This document shows, piece by piece, positions 1 through 5,643 of a DNA stretch of 8,072 nt; positions within the stretch are counted from its first letter, which is position 1; every line of letters begins with the position of its first letter. Origin of the DNA: Actinomycetes bacterium (lineage in GTDB: Bacteria; Actinomycetota; Acidimicrobiia; Acidimicrobiales; RAAP-2); the NCBI GenBank assembly GCA_021826255.1, contig JAKBAZ010000054.1, positions 1 through 8,072 on the forward strand, read 5' to 3'. A model generated the notes under the pieces. That model had not been told where the DNA came from, did no database searches, and was given only the letters and a program-made list of their open reading frames with translations. The translations under genes were made by a program, and so were the position numbers.

Positions 1-81
1 GGTCCCTATCGCGTCGTCGTTCAGCGACTCGAGGGGCGTCGGATCGAAGAGGTGCTGGTGGAACGGGGAGAGGCGAAGTGA
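1..81 (+). CDS. 3' end of a CorC/HlyC-type membrane protein gene (partial)
   Basis: The frame is open from the first base and ends in TGA at 79-81, giving the last 26 residues of a protein (GPYRVVVQRLEGRRIEEVLV then ERGEAK). The pattern of a short beta strand, a 'GRRI' turn and a second strand resembles the very end of the CorC_HlyC domain found at the C-terminus of CBS-domain membrane proteins, often called hemolysin C or CorC and linked to magnesium/cobalt efflux. In many actinobacteria such a gene lies directly before era, and here the two overlap by four bases (GTGA), implying translational coupling. The identity rests mostly on gene order, because only a small tail is visible; another upstream gene such as ybeY cannot be ruled out. 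Confidence 0.5.
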   Translation, partial: GPYRVVVQRLEGRRIEEVLVERGEAK

Positions 82-980
82 CGAGATCGGGATTCTGCGC
101 ACTCGTCGGACGCCCCAACGTGGGAAAGTCCACGCTCGTCAATCAGATCGTCGGCTCCAAGGTGACGATCACCTCCTCAACTCCCCACACCACGAGGGGC
201 CTGGTTCGAGGGATTCTCACCGAGGGCGACACTCAAGTGGTGTTCGTCGACACCCCGGGCCTGCATCGCCCCGCGTCTCGCCTGGGCCATCGACTGAACG
301 AGGCCGCGCGAGCGGGCACCGACGGAGTCGACGTGATCTGCGTGGTCGTCGACGCATCGGCCGAGATCGGCGCGGGGGATCGCACGGTGTTAACTCTCGG
401 ACTCGAACACGCCCGCCCCGACGGCCCCCGGCTCGTGGTGGTGGTGAACAAGATGGATCGTCCCGGCGCCGAGCGGGTCGCCCTCCAACTCCTCGAGGTG
501 CAGCGAGTGGTCGAGCGCCTGGCCGAGGAGCGGGGTCGCCAGTCGATTCTCGGCACCATCGAGTACTTTCCGGTCTCCGCGCGCACCGGGCGAGGAGTCG
601 CCGAACTCGTCCGCTTCGTCAGTTCACTGATGCCGGAGGGTCCCTGGTTCTTCCCCGAGGACGAGGTCTCCGATGTCCCCGAGGCGGTGTGGGTAGCGGA
701 ACTAGTTCGAGAGCAACTGGTGCGAAAGACCCGTCAGGAGATTCCTCACTCCATTCACTGTCGAGTGAGCGAGTTCGAGTGGCCCCACATCACCGTGGAC
801 GTCGTGGTGGAGCGGGAGTCCCAGAAGGGGATGGTGATCGGTAAAGGGGGCCGCCTCTTAAAGGAGGTGGGTATCGCCGCTCGGCGCCAACTCCCCGAGG
901 GGTGCTACCTGGAACTTCGCGTGGTCGTGGAAGAAGACTGGCAGCGTCGTGACGACGCCATGGATCGCTTCGGGCTCTAG
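78..980 (+). CDS. era: GTPase Era
   Basis: Era binds 16S rRNA and the 30S subunit during late ribosome assembly and couples GTP hydrolysis to maturation. The 300-residue product has the usual family length. GTPase motifs appear in order: G1 GRPNVGKST (11-19), a G2 region with TTR (38-40), G3 DTPGLH (58-63), G4 NKMD (124-127) and G5 SAR (167-169). The C-terminal KH domain has its linker motif REQLVRKTRQEIPHS (211-225) and the RNA-binding loop GMVIGKGG (251-258). The start is GTG at 78, overlapping the stop of the preceding gene, with a purine-rich GGGGAGAGG ribosome binding site at 65-73. Nothing essential is missing. In G2 the usual TTRH is TTRG, a small deviation. The gene is probably transcribed from upstream of the window. 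The next gene on this strand is over 400 bases away, so era appears to end its operon. Confidence 0.97.
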   Translation: MTRSGFCALVGRPNVGKSTLVNQIVGSKVTITSSTPHTTRGLVRGILTEGDTQVVFVDTPGLHRPASRLGHRLNEAARAGTDGVDVICVVVDASAEIGAGDRTVLTLGLEHARPDGPRLVVVVNKMDRPGAERVALQLLEVQRVVERLAEERGRQSILGTIEYFPVSARTGRGVAELVRFVSSLMPEGPWFFPEDEVSDVPEAVWVAELVREQLVRKTRQEIPHSIHCRVSEFEWPHITVDVVVERESQKGMVIGKGGRLLKEVGIAARRQLPEGCYLELRVVVEEDWQRRDDAMDRFGL

Positions 981-1056
981 GAGATCTCCGGGTCGCTCAG
1001 ACGTGGTTTACGCAGTGTGGCCAAGGACCGCGACGAGTCTGAGTCGTACGTTCGTA

Positions 1057-1072
1057 TCCGGGAGTACCCGGA
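1057..1072 (+). other. Hairpin downstream of era, possible transcript end
   Basis: TCCGGG (1057-1062) and CCCGGA (1067-1072) form a perfect 6-bp stem with the 4-base loop AGTA, 77 bases after the era stop. No run of T follows, so it is not a classic intrinsic terminator. It may mark the era mRNA 3' end or help stop transcription in another way. The right arm could instead pair with CTCCGGGT at 986-993. Confidence 0.3.
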
Positions 1073-1332
1073 GCTAGTCGGTTCCCAATCTCGCCTCAAG
1101 CCGTCGCTCGTCGTGGTGGTGTTGTCGGCGGTAGACAAGGAAGTTCAGGCCTCCTCGTGAGTCGGTGACGGGTGACCAAGTTGATGGGATGGCTCACGCC
1201 ATTGCCATCTGTCGTTGGTGACGTGAGGGTCAGGTTCAATGATGTTGTCTCGTCAGATGGCGCCCCATGGAGGGCATATTGTCGAGGGAAGAATCGGCTT
1301 CAATACCACACCGCGCGCCGCCGTCATTCTTA

Positions 1333-1362
1333 TTGACACTTAGCCAGAGGCCCCGTTACTTT
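1333..1362 (+). promoter_or_regulatory. Sigma70-like promoter of the ABC operon
   Basis: A perfect -35 hexamer TTGACA (1333-1338) is followed after 18 bases by TACTTT (1357-1362), which fits the TAnnnT form of actinobacterial -10 boxes. Transcription would start near 1369, giving a leader of about 30 bases before the ATG codons at 1399 and 1402. It is the only strong candidate in the gap and is well placed to drive all four downstream genes. Confidence 0.6.
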
Positions 1363-1390
1363 GCTCGAACTGGGACGAACGCAGCAATAA

Positions 1391-1396
1391 AAGGGG
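1391..1396 (+). promoter_or_regulatory. Ribosome binding site before ATG 1402
   Basis: AAGGGG lies five bases before the ATG at 1402 and two before the ATG at 1399. The spacing suits 1402. It does not suit the GTG at 1413, which begins the long reading frame, so this site decides between competing starts and argues that translation begins in the frame of 1402. The GTG at 1413 has only GAAGGTG (1404-1410), two bases away, which is too close for a good site. Confidence 0.5.
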
Positions 1397-1412
1397 TCAT
1401 GATGAAGGTGAA

Positions 1413-1967
1413 GTGGGATGGAACGAGGGGGGGCTTAAGAGGCTCCTCGCCGGGGTGCTCGGTGTGGGCGGTGCCGGATTCCTCGGAGGTACAGCGTGGG
1501 GTATTCAAACGCCGTCGTTTAGTTGGCTAGCCGAAGGGATCGGTGGTCAGTACAGTTCTCGGAGTTTTGAACCCGGTGTCACGGCATCCATGTCGACCGC
1601 CTCGGAGGAGTGTTGGGGTTACCTTGACGTCAACACCGTGTTCGATTGGTCGAACAACACGATGTGGCCCGCCAACGGGCAAACGTCGATAAAAACGGGG
1701 AACTGGACGGAGCAACTCACGTTGGAGCAACCGTGGTATCTGCCGGATGAGAATCGCGGGCAGCACACTTTTAGTTGTAATTACTACGGCCAACCCTATC
1801 AGTGGGCGTACTTTGGAGGTCAGCCTGCGAATGGCAACACCTACCATTTCTCCTTTGTCAATAGTTCTTATTGGAACTCTCTTGACCGGGGGAGTGAACG
1901 CGCAAGGGTACATGGGATTTCAGTAGTGGGTGAAGAGCAACATGACATCAAGGTTCGACTCCCGTGA
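1413..1967 (+). CDS. Predicted secreted protein of unknown family, operon gene 1
   Basis: I do not recognise this 184-residue protein. The N-terminus has the shape of a Sec signal peptide: a basic KR pair (9-10), a small-residue hydrophobic stretch LLAGVLGVGGAGFLGGTA (11-28) and a likely cleavage near 28-30. The mature part is rich in W, Y, N, S, T and G and has just two cysteines (C67 and C122), which could form one disulfide outside the cell. It looks like a small beta-rich extracellular domain. Base composition is low for this region, near 50% GC in 1741-1920. The start is uncertain: GTG 1413 is the first start in this frame, but the promoter and ribosome binding site favour ATG 1402 in another frame, joinable at the G7 run at 1427-1433. 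Its stop overlaps the ATPase start, so it is probably co-translated with the transporter. It could be cargo, a partner protein or a toxin-like peptide. Confidence 0.7.
   Translation: MGWNEGGLKRLLAGVLGVGGAGFLGGTAWGIQTPSFSWLAEGIGGQYSSRSFEPGVTASMSTASEECWGYLDVNTVFDWSNNTMWPANGQTSIKTGNWTEQLTLEQPWYLPDENRGQHTFSCNYYGQPYQWAYFGGQPANGNTYHFSFVNSSYWNSLDRGSERARVHGISVVGEEQHDIKVRLP
1427..1433 (+). repeat. Run of seven G at the junction of two frames
   Basis: A G7 homopolymer lies directly after the sequence shared by the ATG 1402 frame and the GTG 1413 frame. Adding one G, removing two, or a -1 ribosomal slip here would join MKVKWDGTRG from ATG 1402 to the signal peptide GLKRLLAGVLGV and the rest of the secreted protein. 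It may be a phase-variable tract, a slippery site, an inactivating indel or an assembly error. Confidence 0.5.
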
Positions 1968-2746
1968 TGGCACGTGAACGCCGCTCGACCGGGTCCCGTC
2001 GGCTTTCGGGCAATCTTCGAGTAGAGAATCTGTCGTACGGATACCGAGGCGGATTCCGTCTGTCCATCGAGCACCTCGAATTCGCCGATGGCGTCACCTG
2101 CCTATTGGGTCCGAACGGCGCGGGAAAGTCCACCTTTATCCGACTTGTGACGACCGCGGTACTACCCCGGGATGGATCTGTCTTCGTCGGGGCGACGGAT
2201 GTCCGTTTGAATCTTCGGGAGTATCGACGCCAGTTGGGATACCTACCGCAGCGCTTCGGCATGGTGAATAACTATCGAGTCCGCGAGATGCTCGAGTATG
2301 CGGCGTGGATGAAGGGTGTGGCGAAGAAGGATCGACCAGCCGCGATTGAACGAGTGGCCGAGCAGTGCGACGTTACGAGATTCCTTTCGCACCGGGTCTC
2401 CGCTCTCTCGGGAGGGACGCTTCGACGGGTGGGAATAGCTCAGGCGATAGTGAACTCGCCGAGAGTCATCGTCCTCGACGAACCGACGGCGGGACTGGAC
2501 ATCGTTCAGCAGGGCCAACTGTACGACGTCGTTCGGGGATTGGCTCGGTCCGCAGTGGTCGTAATCTCCACCCACTCCTCGTCGGATGTGGCCGAGATGG
2601 GCGACGCCGTCGTGGTGTTTCACAACGGCGCGACTGTCTTTTCGGGCAGCGTGGACAGTCTCGCCACGGGTGAATCGACGTCGCGTCGCGAAAGTCTCGA
2701 GGAGGGGTATCGCGCGGTCATCGGTGCGTCGGGACAGGTCCGATGA
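1964..2746 (+). CDS. ABC transporter ATP-binding protein, operon gene 2
   Basis: This cytoplasmic ATPase would power transport through the membrane proteins encoded next. All ABC motifs are present in 260 residues: Walker A GPNGAGKST (49-57), Q-loop GYLPQ (92-96), signature LSGGTLRRVGIAQA (148-161), Walker B VIVLDEPTAGLD (168-179) and H-loop STH (202-204). The type resembles exporter and NatA/CcmA-like ATPases with separate permeases. The start is GTG 1964 or the adjacent ATG 1967. GTG 1964 overlaps the stop of gene 1, and an AAGG lies at 1950-1953. About 16 residues, rich in basic and polar residues, precede the ABC fold. The gene overlaps the next by ATGA (2743-2746). The substrate cannot be told from the sequence; efflux, resistance or export are all possible. 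Confidence 0.93.
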   Translation: MMARERRSTGSRRLSGNLRVENLSYGYRGGFRLSIEHLEFADGVTCLLGPNGAGKSTFIRLVTTAVLPRDGSVFVGATDVRLNLREYRRQLGYLPQRFGMVNNYRVREMLEYAAWMKGVAKKDRPAAIERVAEQCDVTRFLSHRVSALSGGTLRRVGIAQAIVNSPRVIVLDEPTAGLDIVQQGQLYDVVRGLARSAVVVISTHSSSDVAEMGDAVVVFHNGATVFSGSVDSLATGESTSRRESLEEGYRAVIGASGQVR

Positions 2747-4050
2747 TGCTGTGGTTCACCCAAGTACGCCGTTCACTCGTTCTGGCGGTGATCCCCCTCG
2801 TGGCGCTCTTGATGGTGGTCTCGATCAACTCTCCTTCCGACTCGTGGCGAGGCGGTTGGTCGAATGGCACTGGTCACCTGAGTCAATTGAGCGTACTGGT
2901 CGATGTCGTCGTGGCCCTTCTCGCGGCGTGGGAGGCTGGGCGTTTTCAGAGATCTGGTATCTCCCGAGTCGACGTGGTGGCGCCACGGAGCGAGTTCGCC
3001 CGGCTTCTCGTGGTGTTTGTCTATGTCTGGTTTCTGGGCCTGGCCACTCTCTTCGTGACGTTTCTCTACATGTCTCAACTCATGGTGGGAGGGGGGCGGC
3101 CGTGGTGGTGGATTCTCCTCGACGTCGGAATGTCGGTGGGATCCTTCAGCGCGTTGGGGCTGGTTCTAGGAACCTGGTGGCGTTCGAGGCTCGCGGCGCC
3201 GGTTGCCGCCGTTGCGACGTACACCTGGGTTGTCTACGGGAGCAGTGTCCTACAGACGGGGCGACCCCAGAGCCTCTTCGCAAGTGGACTCAGCGGGACC
3301 AACTGTTGTTCATTTGCCTTTTCGGTGGCGGGCAAGCCGCTCGTCGCCTCCCTCGGGTGGTCGTTCGGCCTGACGGTAGTGGGTCTTCTCCTTGTCTACC
3401 TACGCGCGTGCAACCGAGTGGGTCTCGGATCGCCCCGTGATCGGGTCCTTCTTCTCAGCGCCGTCGTCATCGTGGGTGTCGGGGCGACGACGGGCGTCGT
3501 CTCTGACGGTGGAAGTCCGACTTCACCCATCAGGGCCACCCTCGCTCAGCGATGCGTCAAGACCCCGGGCGGCGTGAGTGTCTGTGACTTTACCCAGCTA
3601 AGTTACGAACTTCCCATCCTTACGGCCGGTGTGGAGTACGCCGAACGTAAGGTTCCCGTCGGGTGGATTCCCCACCGACTTGTTCCCTTACCGTCATCAC
3701 GAGAGATCGCCTTTCGTATGGGTACGGGATTCGTGGGTGGACTTTCGTTTCAAGATCCGTGGACGGAAAGTGCGCGAGAGGCCGCCACCGGAGTGGCGTT
3801 AAGTTACTTTCCGCTGATGTCGTCATGCCAAAACAAGGTGACCGCTCGAGTACTCCTGACGCTACAAGTTGATACCCAGCTTTCCGAGACGCTCATTAAT
3901 AATCACGTCTTGGACGTGACCATGGGACAACGTCCGCCGAATGTTCCCTTCCCCAATGACTTGATGTGGGCTTCGTGGGGACAGCAGGTTCGATTCATCT
4001 CGTCGAACTTGGCCCAGATTGTCCGATGCCAGCCGCTCTATCCGAACTGA
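2743..4050 (+). CDS. ABC-type membrane protein with extracytoplasmic Cys domain, operon gene 3
   Basis: This 435-residue protein has about seven membrane helices, near residues 9-27, 48-66, 85-110, 122-145, 149-170, 198-221 and 233-254. A hydrophilic C-terminal domain of about 180 residues follows (255-435). With a cytoplasmic N-terminus, seven helices place this domain outside the membrane. It has four cysteines, C271, C281, C362 and C429, and the spacing C-x9-C in the first pair suggests disulfides. It is most likely the main permease partner of the ATPase, although no named permease family was recognised with certainty. The layout recalls actinomycete ABC-2-like permeases with a Cys-containing outer domain, which is my inference. 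ATG 2743 overlaps the ATPase stop and the second codon is also ATG. The outer domain could bind the secreted product of gene 1, cell-wall lipid or another ligand. Confidence 0.8.
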   Translation: MMLWFTQVRRSLVLAVIPLVALLMVVSINSPSDSWRGGWSNGTGHLSQLSVLVDVVVALLAAWEAGRFQRSGISRVDVVAPRSEFARLLVVFVYVWFLGLATLFVTFLYMSQLMVGGGRPWWWILLDVGMSVGSFSALGLVLGTWWRSRLAAPVAAVATYTWVVYGSSVLQTGRPQSLFASGLSGTNCCSFAFSVAGKPLVASLGWSFGLTVVGLLLVYLRACNRVGLGSPRDRVLLLSAVVIVGVGATTGVVSDGGSPTSPIRATLAQRCVKTPGGVSVCDFTQLSYELPILTAGVEYAERKVPVGWIPHRLVPLPSSREIAFRMGTGFVGGLSFQDPWTESAREAATGVALSYFPLMSSCQNKVTARVLLTLQVDTQLSETLINNHVLDVTMGQRPPNVPFPNDLMWASWGQQVRFISSNLAQIVRCQPLYPN

Positions 4051-4053
4051 GAC

Positions 4054-4680
4054 GTGGACATTCCCTGGCGCCTCTGGGCGAAGTCGCGGCGCCTGGGCAT
4101 CTGGGGATCTCTCGGAGCGCTTACCTTTCTCGTCGAAGTGACGTTGGGAACGACGCGCGTGCCACTTCCTCGACTGGGACAACTATCGGTCGAGATTCCA
4201 CCGACCACGCTGCTCTCGACGCTCCTACCCATTGCCGCAGCGTCGGTGTGTACTCTCAATTCCGACGTCTACGTGGGCGGTGTGGGCGAAGTGGAACGCA
4301 CGTTCGCTCGGTGGGAGCGTGCGGGCTTTGGTGCCCTGAGCGGGCTGTGGTGGGTGGGGCCGGCGGTGGTTCTTCTCACCCACTCACCTCACCCCGGAGT
4401 CGTCTCGTACCTGGCGGCCCTTTCCATCCTGGTTCCACTCACCTGGGCAGCCTCCGCTGTGCTCGGATCGCAGCTCTCGTGGCTCCCCACGATCGTGTAC
4501 GACCTCGCCGCCCTCGCCGCCGGAAGTGACCCTCGAGGACACCCCTACTGGTGGGACTGGTGGCGAGCCGACTCGTTGTCTCGAAGCGCCTGGTTCGCCG
4601 TGGTGGCTTCGTCTCTTCTCACCTTGATGATCTTCGTGTGGTGGGGTCCTCGCCGGCGCGTGTCGGACATCGACGTGTAG
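4054..4680 (+). CDS. Six-helix membrane protein, operon gene 4
   Basis: The 208-residue product is very hydrophobic, with about six helices near residues 13-32, 51-68, 91-109, 116-137, 142-156 and 179-197, and a short charged C-terminus (RRRVSDIDV). A tryptophan-rich polar segment, HPYWWDWWRADS (163-174), lies before the last helix and is probably at the membrane surface. No family was recognised. It starts at GTG 4054, three bases after the stop of gene 3 and without its own ribosome binding site, so it is expected to be translated by coupling. As the last gene of the operon it is probably a second membrane subunit of the same ABC transporter, giving a heteromeric channel. It could instead be an immunity or accessory protein. 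The low membership of known motifs makes any function tentative. Confidence 0.78.
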   Translation: MDIPWRLWAKSRRLGIWGSLGALTFLVEVTLGTTRVPLPRLGQLSVEIPPTTLLSTLLPIAAASVCTLNSDVYVGGVGEVERTFARWERAGFGALSGLWWVGPAVVLLTHSPHPGVVSYLAALSILVPLTWAASAVLGSQLSWLPTIVYDLAALAAGSDPRGHPYWWDWWRADSLSRSAWFAVVASSLLTLMIFVWWGPRRRVSDIDV

Positions 4681-4728
4681 CCGTCGCGCTGGGCCGGATG
4701 GAAGTTCAACGACCGACGACGGATTTCG

Positions 4729-5598
4729 CTACGGCGTCGTCGCTACCACCCGGGGTTGCTTTTTTAGCGAGCGGATGACGAGTCCGAGGCTTGCCGGAAC
4801 GACCACGAGGGCGCACACGCCGAGAATGCTGAGGGGCGCACCGACGTACTTCACCCCACTCAAAAGGACGAGGGCCGCGATGATCGGGCGTAAGTGACGC
4901 GAGGCCGCCCGCGACGAGAGTCGGGCTCCGAGGATTACGGCCGGAACCGAGCCCACGATGATGTCGAGGGTCACGCCGACGTGCACGTGGCCGAAGAGCA
5001 GAGTCCCGAGGGTCGCCGCCGCGGTGAGCGGGAGTGACTGAGTGAGGTCGGTGCCCACGAGACGGTCGTTCGCCATGTGGGGGTAGAGGGCGAGGAGGCA
5101 GATGACGATGAGTGAACCCGCCCCCACTGAAGTGAGTCCCACCATGAAGCCCCCGAGGAGCCCCACACCAATGAGGGCGCCGCGACGAAGGGGGAGAGGT
5201 TCCTCGGCGCTGGCGTGGGGGATAAAGGGTCGAGCGAGCAGCGCGAGGGCGCCGAGGACAAGGGCCACCCCGAGAATGCGCTGGACGAGGTGCTCGGCGC
5301 CTAACGACGTGCCCATCTGGTGGAGAGTCCACGCTCCGACAAGGGCGGCGGGGACGGACCCAATACAGAGAAAGGCCACGATCGGCCAGTGAATGGTCCG
5401 ACGATGCAGGTGGACCGACACGCCGAACGGCTTCATGACGAGGGCCGCGACGAGATCGGAGGTAATGGCCGTGGAGGGGGCGATGCCGAAGAGGAGAACG
5501 AGCATCGGGGTCATGAGGGCCCCGCCCCCAACGCCCGTCAGGCCGACGGCGAAGCCGACGATCGCACTCGCGACGACGAGAGCGAGGTCTAGGTGCAC
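4729..5598 (-). CDS. TauE/SafE family membrane permease
   Basis: Members of this family move small anions such as sulfite, sulfoacetate and other organosulfur compounds across the inner membrane. The 289-residue product is of normal length and has the family's internal duplication. The first half carries GLTGVGGGALMTPMLVLLFG (19-38), followed by a TAITSDLV segment (43-50). The second half has the matching GLTSVGAGSLIVICLLALYP (154-173) and GTDLTQ (182-187). Hydrophobic stretches allow about eight helices, with a basic C-terminal tail. The actual substrate cannot be read from the sequence. The start is GTG at 5598-5596. It has no ribosome binding site, but TATACT lies six bases upstream, the geometry of a leaderless mRNA. 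It lies 37 bases downstream of dinG on the same strand but probably has its own promoter. It converges on the ABC operon, whose terminator is embedded in its end. Confidence 0.88.
   Translation of the reverse strand: MHLDLALVVASAIVGFAVGLTGVGGGALMTPMLVLLFGIAPSTAITSDLVAALVMKPFGVSVHLHRRTIHWPIVAFLCIGSVPAALVGAWTLHQMGTSLGAEHLVQRILGVALVLGALALLARPFIPHASAEEPLPLRRGALIGVGLLGGFMVGLTSVGAGSLIVICLLALYPHMANDRLVGTDLTQSLPLTAAATLGTLLFGHVHVGVTLDIIVGSVPAVILGARLSSRAASRHLRPIIAALVLLSGVKYVGAPLSILGVCALVVVPASLGLVIRSLKKQPRVVATTP
4742..4765 (+). terminator. Probable intrinsic terminator of the ABC operon
   Basis: The stem pairs GC-ACC (4742-4743, 4745-4747) with GGT-GC (4754-4756, 4758-4759) across one T-T mismatch. The loop is ACCCGG, and TTTTTT (4760-4765) follows at once. 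It lies 62 bases after the stop of gene 4, inside the 3' end of the convergent tauE-like gene. A second hairpin, CGACGACG (4714-4721) with CGTCGTCG (4735-4742), lies directly before it and may strengthen termination on either strand. Confidence 0.5.
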
Positions 5599-5600
5599 TG

Positions 5601-5643
5601 CGGAAGTATAACTTATTTTCTAGTGAAAAAGTAGGTTATTCCG
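5601..5643. repeat. AT-rich imperfect inverted repeat between dinG and tauE-like gene
   Basis: CGGA (5601-5604) pairs with TCCG (5640-5643), ATAAC (5608-5612) pairs with GTTAT (5635-5639), and TTTTC (5616-5620) pairs with GAAAA (5625-5629) around the loop TAGT. Unpaired bases lie between these blocks. It spans the dinG stop and the -10 box of the next gene, so it could be an operator, a weak transcript end, or chance in an AT-rich stretch. Confidence 0.35.
5605..5610 (-). promoter_or_regulatory. -10 box of the tauE-like gene, leaderless geometry
   Basis: Read on the minus strand, TATACT is followed by exactly six bases (TCCGCA) and then the GTG start at 5598. Transcription starting about seven bases after the box would begin at the start codon itself. 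No convincing TTGACA-like -35 was found at 16-18 bases. The surrounding 5601-5643 is strikingly AT-rich for the region. Confidence 0.6.

Larger units (their letters stand above)
981..1398 (+). other. Non-coding gap between era and the ABC operon
   Basis: No convincing gene is seen on either strand in these 418 bases. The stretch holds a 6-bp hairpin at 1057-1072, an 8-bp inverted repeat pairing 986-993 (CTCCGGGT) with 1066-1073 (ACCCGGAG), a second 8-bp inverted repeat pairing 1204-1211 (GCCATCTG) with 1254-1261 (CAGATGGC), a promoter at 1333-1362 and a ribosome binding site at 1391-1396. An 87-codon open frame beginning at 1267 crosses the promoter and reads into the next gene out of frame. 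It has no protein-like character before 1399 and is not called. Confidence 0.6.

Noticed and set aside
980..989. Perfect palindrome GGAGATCTCC after the era stop
   Set aside because: Too short to form a hairpin with a loop and expected by chance; no second copy was seen.
1040..1080. tRNA-like T-arm string (ACGTTCGTATCCGG)
   Set aside because: The flanking bases do not form a T stem, acceptor stem or anticodon arm, so it is not a tRNA or an attachment-site remnant that I can support.
1267..1530. 87-codon open frame crossing the operon promoter
   Set aside because: Its first 44 codons look non-protein-like and lie over the promoter; after the G7 run it reads the signal-peptide region out of frame. 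Only the part from ATG 1402 may matter, as discussed for the G run.
1413..1967. Lactococcin 972-type bacteriocin identity for the secreted protein
   Set aside because: The operon layout is similar, but the protein is longer and I cannot see that family's conserved pattern.
2586..3440. 284-codon open frame overlapping the ATPase and permease genes
   Set aside because: Arg/Ser/Gly-rich, low-complexity translation in another frame of two well-supported genes.
4706..5332. 208-codon minus-strand frame inside the tauE-like gene
   Set aside because: Pro/Arg/His-rich composition typical of a wrong frame; the overlapping frame has clear TauE repeats.
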